Origin: an uncultured Flavonifractor sp.
GTDB lineage: Bacteria; Bacillota; Clostridia; Oscillospirales; Oscillospiraceae
Assembly: GCA_947384055.1 (NCBI GenBank)
Contig: CANDFO010000004.1
Span: forward strand, 1-64,000
DNA length: 64,000 nt
Direction of reading: 5' to 3'
A program made the translations under genes and the position numbers. The notes beneath the pieces were generated by a model. It saw nothing but the letters and a program-made list of their open reading frames with translations, did not search any database and was not told the DNA's origin. Each line of letters begins with the position of its first letter. Position 1 is the first letter of the stretch. Shown in pieces: positions 27,609-34,758 of this stretch.

Positions 27609-27683
27609 GCGCCGCCGCCGTCTCTGGGACGCGCTTCCAAGCCAAAGGAGCGTTTCATTCCCAGCGGCGGCGGCGCTATTTTT
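27609..27683 (+). terminator. Long two-part hairpin with T run
   Basis: GCGCCGCCGCCG (27609-27620) pairs with CGGCGGCGGCGC (27665-27676), with an inner CTGGGA/TCCCAG stem, followed by TATTTTT. It is an intrinsic terminator lying 250 bp past the glucokinase gene. The rest of the gap 27363-27834 shows no convincing gene. Confidence 0.65.
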
Positions 27684-27834
27684 GTATGAGATGGGTCATG
27701 TTAAGAAGGCGCTGATTTTGTCAGTCCGCAGGAACTGAAGCGGCGCGTTTCAAACGGGAGCCGCACACAGTTTGCAGGGCACGGCAGGCGCGCAGGTTCT
27801 CAATTTTCAAGACAGGGAAAGCAGGGGTGGTTGC

Positions 27835-28887
27835 ATGAAGGAACAGAAAAAAAGGCGGCCCTGGGCCGCAGCGGTGAAGGCGGTGCTGGTAATGGCGGCG
27901 GTGGCGTCATGCGCGCTGGCGGGGTCCGCCCAGGCGGTGGAGGCGGGGCGAACCGTGATTCCGCTGGGCCGCACAGTGGGCATAAAGCTCTTTTCCGACG
28001 GCGTAATGGTGGTGGGCTTCTCTGAGGTGGACACCGGAGAGGGGCACAGCGCCCCGGCCCGGGAGTGCGGCCTCCGGGCGGGGGATATCATCACCCATAT
28101 CAACAGTGAAGAGGTGGACACCATTGAGGAGGTCCAGACCGTGCTGGCCCAGGTGGGCGGTGAGAAAATGAGCATCCGGGCCAGCCGGGAGGGGAAACAG
28201 GTCCAGCTTACCGCTCAGGCGGCGCAGTGCAGCGCCGACGGCGCCTATAAGCTGGGGGCCTGGATCCGGGACTCCATGGCGGGGATCGGTACGATGACCT
28301 TTTATGACCCGGCCACCGGGCGTTTCGGCGCGCTGGGACATGGCATCAACGATGTGGACACCGCACTGCTGATGCCCCTGGAATCTGGCTCCATCATGTA
28401 CTCGGAGGTGGCGGGTGTAAAGAAGGGGACCTGCGGTCAGCCGGGTGAGCTCCAGGGGGCCTTCCAGGTGGAGCGGGACCTGGGCAGTCTCTGCGCCAAT
28501 ACTGCCCGGGGCATTTTCGGCCAGCTCACCGACCAGGGGATGACGGCGGGGCTGGAGCCAATGGAGGTGGCCGGGCGGGACCAAGTAAAGACCGGCAGCG
28601 CTGTGATCCGCTCCAACATCGACGGACAGGCTGTGGAGGAATATACAGCCGAGATCGTCCACATTTACCCCGCCGGAGGGGACGGGCGGGACCTGATGAT
28701 TCAGGTGACGGACCCCCGTCTGCTGGAGACCACCGGAGGGATTGTCCAAGGTATGAGCGGCAGTCCCATCCTTCAGGATGGGCGGATTGTAGGGGCTGTA
28801 ACTCATGTGTTGGTTAACGACCCCACCCGCGGGTACGGAATTTTGCTGGAAAACATGCTTGATGCTGCGGGAGACAGCGTAAATTAA
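27835..28887 (+). CDS. spoIVB: SpoIVB serine peptidase (S55), with altered C-terminus
   Basis: SpoIVB is made in the forespore under sigma-G and triggers pro-sigma-K processing in the mother cell. The 350-residue protein has an N-terminal membrane anchor (about 11-34), a PDZ domain (about 70-130) and the S55 peptidase with His in GALGHGIND (about H169) and Ser in QGMSGSP (about S308). The ATG at 27835 begins the signal-anchor protein. The last ten codons (LDAAGDSVN) come from the inserted island; the ancestral end (LEEAEA) is at 33246-33264. The enzyme looks intact. Confidence 0.92.
   Translation: MKEQKKRRPWAAAVKAVLVMAAVASCALAGSAQAVEAGRTVIPLGRTVGIKLFSDGVMVVGFSEVDTGEGHSAPARECGLRAGDIITHINSEEVDTIEEVQTVLAQVGGEKMSIRASREGKQVQLTAQAAQCSADGAYKLGAWIRDSMAGIGTMTFYDPATGRFGALGHGINDVDTALLMPLESGSIMYSEVAGVKKGTCGQPGELQGAFQVERDLGSLCANTARGIFGQLTDQGMTAGLEPMEVAGRDQVKTGSAVIRSNIDGQAVEEYTAEIVHIYPAGGDGRDLMIQVTDPRLLETTGGIVQGMSGSPILQDGRIVGAVTHVLVNDPTRGYGILLENMLDAAGDSVN
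28754..28859 (+). repeat. 106-bp direct repeat, left copy (inside spoIVB)
   Basis: This segment begins at the codon region of the catalytic serine and runs nearly to the end of spoIVB. It matches 33140-33245 with only two mismatches, both near its left end. The roughly 80 right-hand bases are identical, so any crossover fell there. It is the left boundary of the island. Confidence 0.85.
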
Positions 28888-28911
28888 CAGCGCAGGTGAA
28901 TGTTAAGTAGT

Positions 28912-28958
28912 GAAAGCACCCATTTAGGATGTTGTCCCTAAGTGGGTGCTTTCTTTTT
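28912..28958 (+). terminator. Terminator after the island-altered spoIVB end
   Basis: GAAAGCACCCA (28912-28922) pairs with TGGGTGCTTTC (28943-28953), with further TTTAGG/CCTAA pairing inside, followed by TTTTT. It belongs to the island side of the junction. Confidence 0.75.
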
Positions 28959-29017
28959 CCATTAAAATAAATTCGGCCATATTTAGGCCATCTTATGCAT
29001 ATAAGGAGAATAATGCT

Positions 29018-29410
29018 ATGCCAAAATTTATTCCGCTTACGATGCTGAAGGACACGACGGGAATTGTTGAGTTTTGCCAGGAATGTGGGGAACCTGTTTT
29101 TGTTACCCGTAATGGGACGCCAGAAATGGTGATTATGGATGCTGTGTTTTTTGATGAGTATCTGCGCTACCGTGATCAGGAGGGGAAACTGGATATTTGG
29201 AAGGAATTTGCAAGGATTCCTAATGTGATCACGATTAAGGAATTGAAGAAAACCGGAGAGGTGGCGGCCCGCTGTTCTCAAACGGATGAGCCTGTCAGCA
29301 TTATCAGAAATGGTTATGCGGCATTGGTGGTGATCAGTTTGGAGGGCTATAGGAGGCGTCAGGTGGAGATATGGGGAAAGTCAACGCTGATTACGAGTAA
29401 AGATACATGA
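29018..29410 (+). CDS. Tandem Phd/YefM-like antitoxin protein
   Basis: The 130-residue protein appears to have two Phd/YefM-like halves. The first has TMLKDTTGIVEFCQECGEPVFVTRNGTPEMVIM. The second has TIKELKKTGEVAARCSQTDEPVSIIRNGYAALVVI. Each shows the helix plus 'EPV..(T/I)RNG' strand pattern of this antitoxin fold. AAGGAG is nine bases before the ATG. No toxin gene follows; the next gene converges and overlaps it by 30 bp. A broken copy of the second half lies at 32435-32521. Confidence 0.65.
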   Translation: MPKFIPLTMLKDTTGIVEFCQECGEPVFVTRNGTPEMVIMDAVFFDEYLRYRDQEGKLDIWKEFARIPNVITIKELKKTGEVAARCSQTDEPVSIIRNGYAALVVISLEGYRRRQVEIWGKSTLITSKDT

Positions 29411-29848
29411 TTTTTCTTCCGCTTTGCAAAGAGCTAGATAATCCTCCACTACCTCATGGAAATCCGATTCCAATTCTATAGTGGAGCTGCCTTCATAGGA
29501 GAGCATCGCAGGAATGCCCAGAACCTTGCCGAAAAAACAGCAGTCCGTCTTAGAGAACTCAATGCTGCCTGAGAATCCTTTGTATTCCATTATTGAGTTT
29601 ATAGTTATCCCCCCGGTATCAATAAATTGTTTAGTCTGATAATCCAGAGTCCTTTTTCTGGGATCTGTGTACGGGATTGCTCCTACCAAAGACTGGACAA
29701 TCCCTGTCAGATTTGCTTTCTGCTGTACTGAGGTGTCTTCATTGGTGGGAAGTATGATGATTTCCAGCTTTCGGTTTCGAAAGGTCTCCGGTAGTGCCAT
29801 GATGGACATCAGACTGCTTGCGTCTATAAATTTGCGGATCACTTCCAT
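29381..29848 (-). CDS. HicB-like antitoxin fused to a short antitoxin-like N-domain
   Basis: The 155-residue protein joins an N-terminal segment (MEVIRKFIDASSLMSIMALPE...KLEIIILP), which resembles small type II antitoxins, to a C-terminal HicB-like domain (YKGFSGSIEFSKTDCCFFGKVLGI, then FHEVVEDYLALC). The start at 29848 is chosen because the promoter at 29886-29913 would start transcription inside the longer frame. No HicA-type toxin is adjacent. Its 3' end overlaps the convergent tandem antitoxin gene. Loss of a partner toxin, or use as a regulator, are both possible. Confidence 0.65.
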   Translation of the reverse strand: MEVIRKFIDASSLMSIMALPETFRNRKLEIIILPTNEDTSVQQKANLTGIVQSLVGAIPYTDPRKRTLDYQTKQFIDTGGITINSIMEYKGFSGSIEFSKTDCCFFGKVLGIPAMLSYEGSSTIELESDFHEVVEDYLALCKAEEKSCIFTRNQR

Positions 29849-29885
29849 GTCAGCCACCGCCTTGTTTTTGCGCGGTTGTTTCTCT

Positions 29886-29913
29886 ATTATATACAATTTC
29901 AAGGGGTTTACAA
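29886..29913 (-). promoter_or_regulatory. Promoter of the HicB-fusion gene
   Basis: On the minus strand TTGTAA (29913-29908) and TATAAT (29891-29886) are 16 bp apart, with a predicted start near 29879. The gap 29849-30224 otherwise holds a 14-codon remnant frame at 30068-30112 behind a good AGGAGG site. Confidence 0.6.
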
Positions 29914-30067
29914 GCCTTTTGTGAGCACACTTAGCTTATGCCTTATGGAATTTCCTGACTTTAGAGGACGCAATACGGCTCTTTCTCTCCACACAGATCA
30001 ACAAAGCGCTTCATGTCTCGGGGAAGTGTTTTGATAATTATTTGAATCAATCATACAGGAGGGTGCC

Positions 30068-30112
30068 ATGGACAAACCTGCGGCCCTCTCCCGCCTGTTT
30101 TATCGCAAATAA
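30068..30112 (+). other. Fourteen-codon frame with strong ribosome site, probable gene remnant
   Basis: ACAGGAGGGTGCC precedes the ATG at 30068, and the frame reads MDKPAALSRLFYRK before TAA. The ribosome site is excellent but the peptide is very short. It may be the cut-off start of a gene once carried by the island, or a leader peptide. Confidence 0.25.
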
Positions 30113-30173
30113 TTCCAATCTAAGATTTCTTCAAAAAAATATCTGTTTTCCACCTGTAGGCTTCCATTTATGG

Positions 30174-30179
30174 TATAAT
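30174..30179 (+). promoter_or_regulatory. Extended -10 promoter of the small HTH gene
   Basis: TGGTATAAT at 30171-30179 is an extended -10 element about 45 bp before the start codon. No good -35 box is visible at the usual distance, which fits extended -10 use. Confidence 0.45.
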
Positions 30180-30224
30180 AAAAATACATCTATTTTAACG
30201 TCCCGCGGAGAGAAGGTGGAGTGT

Positions 30225-30560
30225 ATGGGAAAGTATACGGACGATGAGATCAGAGCGATGCCAAAGATCACCGCTAAAATTGCCGCAGATTACCTTGGCA
30301 TATCCCCTATGATGGTAACTCTGGGAATGAGAAACGACGTGCTGCCAATTGGGTTTGCTGTCAAAAAAGAAGATCGATACAGTACGAGCTGGAGCTACAA
30401 TATCATTGCTGAGCGATTGATTGCCTATAATCACGGCAGGATCAACGAAGTACAAATTCAAAACATCGAAAAGAGTTTGGATACCATTATCAGTCAGTTT
30501 GAAGAGATGAAGCGCGACTTGGTTTTTCTATTAAAAGAAAACGAGGAATTGGAGGGATAA
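30225..30560 (+). CDS. Small HTH protein of the type found on Clostridia integrative elements
   Basis: The 111-residue protein contains an excisionase-like helix-turn-helix region (ITAKIAADYLGISPMMVTLGMRNDVLPIGFAV) followed by SWSYNIIAERLIAYNHGR and a C-terminal coiled segment. Similar small proteins sit beside recombination genes on Clostridia conjugative elements, which supports a mobile origin. AAGGTGG is ten bases before the ATG. It is followed by a 140-bp gap that stays open in one frame and leads into the next gene. Confidence 0.6.
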   Translation: MGKYTDDEIRAMPKITAKIAADYLGISPMMVTLGMRNDVLPIGFAVKKEDRYSTSWSYNIIAERLIAYNHGRINEVQIQNIEKSLDTIISQFEEMKRDLVFLLKENEELEG

Positions 30561-30703
30561 AGCAGTTTTTAGCGATTATTGCAGACTCCGAGCAATCGAA
30601 GCCTCAGCAACTTCAAAGCGAAAATGAAAAAGAATATGATTCAAGAATCCAGCTGACTGAGAAACGAACACCTGAGTTAGACGGAAAGAAGGTGCGGGAA
30701 AAT

Positions 30704-32347
30704 ATGCTGGTTACTACAGTTGAACTGAGTCGGAAAGAACTCTATGAAGAGATATGGAAGATATCGGTAGCAGGAGTGGCGAAAAAGTATGGTATCCCTT
30801 ATGCCAAATGTCTGGTACAGATTAAGAAGGCCAACATCCCCATTCCGCCTTCTGGCTACTGGACTAAAATCAGCTATGGGAAACCGGTAGAGCAGACACC
30901 TCTTCAAGGGAACGAGGTTGAAGTTGTTACGCTGTCGGCAGAAACTCGGCGATATCAAACACCAGCAGCAGAAAAGCCTGGAGAGCCGCTCTTTCCTGTC
31001 TCGCCTCAAGAAGGGACCGTACAATCACTTTCCGATACTGTCTCCCTTGCTGAACCGGCAGCACAGAAGCCGTCAGGGGATGATGTCGCTCAATCGACCG
31101 ACATACCGCCGGAGACGGTTCAGCGGCTTGGGCGAACATATAACATATACGACCGTGAAACGCTCTATAAGGAAGTATGGGCAATGCCTGTGACAGAGGT
31201 TGCCAAGCGCTATCACGTCTCGGATGTCGCGCTCCATAAAGTCTGTAAATCGCTGGATATTCCCACCCCACCCCCGGGGTATTGGGCCAAACTGCGGGCG
31301 GGAAAACCTGTGAAATGTCTCCCCCTTCCGCCTGGAGACAAAAAGGCAAAACTGGGGATACAGGCCACAATCAGTCGTTGGGAAGATAGCAAAGAGAACT
31401 CAATCCTGATGGCTTTTTTGACTGAAGAAGAGAGACAAGTGGTGCTGAATGTGGCCGCACAGATTTTGATGCCTCAGGAACACGCCATAATGCTGCCAGA
31501 GATTCTGTCTCATCGGAAGAGAATCGCAGAGTGGGCTAAACGGAAGCGGCAGCAAGAGCGGGAATTCGGCGCAAACTGGAATCGTGGAAAAAAGGAGGTC
31601 CCACCTCCATTTGCCGTAGGGATTTCAGCAGAGCAACAGCCGCGTGTGTTTCGACTAATCGACGCGCTTTCCAAAGCCATGAAACCGCTTGGGTGGCAAT
31701 TAACCAGCGATCTAAAGTTTGCGATGGGCCAGGAGGCCGTTACCCTTACATTTTCTGAGGCAGCAGACCGGGTCCCTCATATTCCGACGAAACAGGAGAA
31801 CATTGAACTGTTGAAATACGAAGAAGAAAGGAAAAAATACTCCTGGGCCAGCAAGCCGCAAATCCGAAAATATGATGCTGTTTATAATGGGCGGCTAAGT
31901 GTATCGATCAATGGAGCAAAAACCTTTCGGGACTGCCGCTCCTATGTTTTGGAAGACCGTTTGGGAGATATGATGCTCGCTATCTATGAAGAATCCGAGC
32001 GGCTTAAGCAAGCTCGCTTGGCCCAGGAAGAAGCTGAGCGGCAGCGTCAGGAACAGGAGCGAAAACGAGAGGAATTCCGCAAACGGTATAATACGGAAGT
32101 AGATCGAACCCAGGCACTCGTAAACTGTGCGGCAGACTATGAGACTGCGTGCAGAATCCGGAGTTATGTTTCTGCTATGGAAAGAGCGCAGCCAGACCAG
32201 GACCTCTCTGAATGGGCGTCCTGGGCCCGGTCAAAAGCAGATTGGTATGACCCGACGATTGCGAAAGAGGACGAGCTTTTTGGAAAACGAGAGCATGGGA
32301 TAGACCAAGAGAAGAAGGAACCTAAGCATAAAGGATACTGGTGGTAA
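30704..32347 (+). CDS. Uncharacterised protein with two tandem HTH-like repeats and a C-terminal coiled coil
   Basis: The 547-residue protein has two copies of one motif. The first reads ELYEEIWKISVAGVAKKYGI...IPPSGYWTKISYGKP (about 10-55) and the second TLYKEVWAMPVTEVAKRYHV...TPPPGYWAKLRAGKP (about 148-195). Each resembles a HTH that ends in PPxGYWxK. A central basic stretch follows, then a Glu/Arg/Gln-rich coiled coil (about 425-475). GTG at 30692 is an alternative start. Single-copy relatives are common as hypothetical proteins. A DNA-binding role is inferred. Confidence 0.6.
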   Translation: MLVTTVELSRKELYEEIWKISVAGVAKKYGIPYAKCLVQIKKANIPIPPSGYWTKISYGKPVEQTPLQGNEVEVVTLSAETRRYQTPAAEKPGEPLFPVSPQEGTVQSLSDTVSLAEPAAQKPSGDDVAQSTDIPPETVQRLGRTYNIYDRETLYKEVWAMPVTEVAKRYHVSDVALHKVCKSLDIPTPPPGYWAKLRAGKPVKCLPLPPGDKKAKLGIQATISRWEDSKENSILMAFLTEEERQVVLNVAAQILMPQEHAIMLPEILSHRKRIAEWAKRKRQQEREFGANWNRGKKEVPPPFAVGISAEQQPRVFRLIDALSKAMKPLGWQLTSDLKFAMGQEAVTLTFSEAADRVPHIPTKQENIELLKYEEERKKYSWASKPQIRKYDAVYNGRLSVSINGAKTFRDCRSYVLEDRLGDMMLAIYEESERLKQARLAQEEAERQRQEQERKREEFRKRYNTEVDRTQALVNCAADYETACRIRSYVSAMERAQPDQDLSEWASWARSKADWYDPTIAKEDELFGKREHGIDQEKKEPKHKGYWW

Positions 32348-32434
32348 ATGTAATCTCATAATTGCTGTCTGCCCTGAATAGGCAGAGATATGCCACTCGG
32401 ATTCGGTTTTGCTGCCTGATGGTCCCAAACGATT

Positions 32435-32521
32435 GAGCCTGTCAGCATTATCAGAAATGATTATGCGGCATTGGTGACGATCAGCGTGAAGGACTATAGG
32501 AGGTATCAGGCAGAAGTCTAG
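32435..32521 (+). pseudogene. Fragment of the tandem antitoxin gene (second half)
   Basis: The 28-codon frame EPVSIIRNDYAALVTISVKDYRRYQAEV* matches the end of the protein encoded at 29018-29410 and has no start codon or upstream half. The DNA is clearly homologous to 29286-29375. It marks an internal duplication followed by decay. Confidence 0.7.
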
Positions 32522-32707
32522 AAAGGTGTTCCCAGTAAATATCAGCATACGTAATTTTTAAGAGTAAGTGGTTTGAACAATGATGCACAAGTCAATTATT
32601 TGTTGGTTTAATCTATATTTCAAAAACCACTTGAATATCTGAAATAAAAGACGTATAATTTTGATAGTATTTCAAATACAGCTTTTTATTGCTATATAAT
32701 TGCTGAT

Positions 32708-32926
32708 ATGACAGAAACATTGAAACAGGATGCGAAATTCTCCAGTCTGAGGATTACTCCTGATGGAGAAGGGTATTTTGGGTATATTCCAGAGCCAGGA
32801 GCTTATATTGAAGTGATTTCTTTTGATAAGCTGCTTAGGGATGCTAAGGACCGAAATCAAATTCTTTTCGATAAACTGTTTGCGCCTAGTCCGAGAACAG
32901 TGATTGACCATACAGGCAATGAGTGA
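32708..32926 (+). CDS. Small uncharacterised island protein
   Basis: The 72-residue frame contains FSSLRITPDGEGYFGYIPEPGAYIEVISFDKLLRDAKDRNQILFDKLF, which looks like a real folded domain rather than noise. No good ribosome site precedes the ATG. A TATAAT at 32694-32699 lies almost on it, so it could be leaderless or truncated at its start. I do not recognise the family. The region 32927-33139 after it contains only two copies of a 24-bp repeat (33016-33039, 33115-33138). Confidence 0.4.
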   Translation: MTETLKQDAKFSSLRITPDGEGYFGYIPEPGAYIEVISFDKLLRDAKDRNQILFDKLFAPSPRTVIDHTGNE

Positions 32927-33138
32927 TTGATAATAGGGACAATTTGAGAGAGGCCGGTTGATATTCAGCCCATTGTAGTGCTTGAAAATCCAGACTTTTT
33001 TAAGAGGAGGGCTGGTGTTGTCCCTAATGTAAATCACTCTTGCCTTTTAGGGCTTATTCTGGTCAACCGCTGAGACCGTTGCAATTACTGGCTTTCAGAA
33101 ATTTTGAGAAAAGGTGTTGTCCCATATTGACATCACTC

Positions 33139-33264
33139 GTGAGCGGCAGCCCCATCCTTCAGGACGGGCGGATTGTAGGGGCTGTAACTCATGTGTTGGT
33201 TAACGACCCCACCCGCGGGTACGGAATTTTGCTGGAAAACATGCTGGAAGAAGCAGAGGCATAG
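33139..33264 (+). pseudogene. Displaced ancestral 3' end of spoIVB
   Basis: The frame reads [20 protein letters not shown]...ENMLEEAEA*. It matches SpoIVB from its catalytic serine to the end, but with the tail usual for the family, and it is followed at once by a strong terminator. It is the part of spoIVB left to the right of the inserted island and has no promoter or start of its own. Confidence 0.85.
33140..33245 (+). repeat. 106-bp direct repeat, right copy
   Basis: This is the partner of 28754-28859 in the same orientation, with two mismatches in 106 bp. Recombination between the two copies would remove the 4.4-kb island and restore the ancestral spoIVB end. Confidence 0.85.
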
Positions 33265-33270
33265 ACGCGC

Positions 33271-33310
33271 CGCGCGCTGCGGGGAAACGCCCCGCAGCGC
33301 GCGCTTTTTT
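33271..33310 (+). terminator. Ancestral spoIVB terminator
   Basis: A 14-bp GC stem (CGCGCGCTGCGGGG with its complement, AAAC loop) is followed by TTTTTT. It directly follows the displaced spoIVB end. Confidence 0.9.
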
Positions 33311-33329
33311 CGGAGCGGCTTCGTCCCCC

Positions 33330-33358
33330 TTGAAATTTGCCGGAAAAACGTGTAGAAT
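33330..33358 (+). promoter_or_regulatory. Promoter of the MATE gene
   Basis: TTGAAA (33330-33335) and TAGAAT (33353-33358) are 17 bp apart, giving a leader of about 30 nt. Confidence 0.6.
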
Positions 33359-33393
33359 CTCCTGGGTGCGGCCGGCCGCATCGGGAGGGGTTG

Positions 33394-34758
33394 ATGCGTA
33401 TGCTACGGCAGAATACCGGGGATATCACCAAGGGGGTTATTTGGAAACAGCTGCTGATTTTCTTTTTCCCTCTCTGGTTTGGAACATTTTTTCAGCAGCT
33501 GTATAACACCGTGGATACGGTAGTGGTGGGCCGTTTTGTAGGGAAAACGGCCCTGGCCGCCGTGGGTTCCGCGGGGGCTGTAGTCAGCCTGACGGTTGGG
33601 ATTTTCACCGGTCTGTCCAGCGGAGCGGTAGTCCTCATTGCCCAGCACTACGGCGCACGACAGGCCGACGGCGTCCGCAGAGGCGTGCACACCGCTATGC
33701 TCCTGGCCCTGGTAATCGGAATCATATTCACCGCGGCGGGCGTTGCGCTCACACCCTGGTCCCTGGAGGCCATGGGCACCACCGAGGAGGCCCTTCCGGG
33801 GGCGATACTCTACCTGCGGGTCTACTTTCTGGGCATGGTCCCCAATGTGGTGTACAACATGGGCACCGGCGTGCTCCGGGCCATTGGCGACTCCCAGCGG
33901 CCCCTGTATTTCCTCATCGCCGCCTCGGTGTGCAACATTGTGCTGGACCTGGTCCTGGTTGTGGGCCTGCACTGGGGGGTGCTGGGCGTGGCGGCGGCCA
34001 CCGCGGTCTCCCAGCTGCTCTCCGCTGTGCTGGTGGTGGCCTCCCTCATGCGCAGCCATGGAGAGATGTATCAGTTCTCCCCCCGGCAGATGACCCTGGA
34101 CCGCTCCTCTCTGCGGAAAACCATGCAGGTGGGGGTTCCCGCCGCGCTCCAGTCAGTGATGTACTCCTCCTCCAATATCGTTATCCAGGCCGCGGTGAAC
34201 TCTTTCGGCACCGACGCGGTGGCCGCCTGGACCGCCTATGGGAAAATGGATGTACTCTTTTGGATGAGCCTCAACGCCATGGCCCTGTCTATCACTACCT
34301 TCGCCGGACAGAACTACGGCGCGGGGCAGTACGGCCGTGTCCGTCAGGGGGTGCGCAGCGCCGCTGTCATGAGCGCCGGCTTTACCCTGGTGCTCAGCAC
34401 ACTGATGACCGTCTTTGCCCGCCCTATCCTGACTGTCTTTACCCCGGACCCCCAGGTCCTGGAGATCGGCGTGGAGATGGTGCGCTTTCTGGCCCCATGC
34501 TACATCACCTACATTTTGGTAGAGCTCCTGCCCGGAGCCATGCGGGGGGCGGGAAAGTCTCTGGTACCTATGCTAATTTCGGTGTTCGGCGTGTGTGTGC
34601 TGCGGCTGGTCTGGCTGTTTACCGTGGTGCCGGTGTATCACACCATCACCGTGGTGGAGGCCAGCTACCCCATCACCTGGACCGTCACCACCCTGGCCCT
34701 GCTGGTCTATTACCGTTGGGGGAACTGGATGCCCCGGGAAGAGGTCAGGGAAGGGTAA
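33394..34758 (+). CDS. MATE-family efflux transporter
   Basis: The 454-residue protein has twelve predicted transmembrane helices in two halves. It shows family features such as FFFPLWFGTFFQQLYNTVDTVVVGRFVG near the start and GTGVLRAIGDSQRP in the first half, with INMA-like repeats in the second. MATE proteins expel drugs or metabolites using Na+ or H+. The start is set by GGAGG five bases upstream; an ATG two codons later is possible. The 3' end overlaps the convergent lipoprotein gene by 14 bases. Confidence 0.92.
   Translation: MRMLRQNTGDITKGVIWKQLLIFFFPLWFGTFFQQLYNTVDTVVVGRFVGKTALAAVGSAGAVVSLTVGIFTGLSSGAVVLIAQHYGARQADGVRRGVHTAMLLALVIGIIFTAAGVALTPWSLEAMGTTEEALPGAILYLRVYFLGMVPNVVYNMGTGVLRAIGDSQRPLYFLIAASVCNIVLDLVLVVGLHWGVLGVAAATAVSQLLSAVLVVASLMRSHGEMYQFSPRQMTLDRSSLRKTMQVGVPAALQSVMYSSSNIVIQAAVNSFGTDAVAAWTAYGKMDVLFWMSLNAMALSITTFAGQNYGAGQYGRVRQGVRSAAVMSAGFTLVLSTLMTVFARPILTVFTPDPQVLEIGVEMVRFLAPCYITYILVELLPGAMRGAGKSLVPMLISVFGVCVLRLVWLFTVVPVYHTITVVEASYPITWTVTTLALLVYYRWGNWMPREEVREG

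Larger units (their letters stand above)
28860..33245. mobile_element. AT-rich island inserted at the 3' end of spoIVB
   Basis: A 4.4-kb block, visibly AT-richer than its flanks, separates the intact spoIVB from a second copy of its 3' end. The left junction gives spoIVB a new tail. The right copy keeps the ancestral tail and the strong terminator (33271-33310). This is the pattern of an integrative element that carries a replacement 3' end. It encodes antitoxin-like and HTH-type proteins plus gene fragments, but no recombinase is recognisable, so it may be a decayed or non-autonomous element. Confidence 0.7.

Noticed and set aside
27484..27738. An 84-codon frame between glucokinase and spoIVB
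   Set aside because: It runs through the long terminator hairpin, has no ribosome site and is low complexity.
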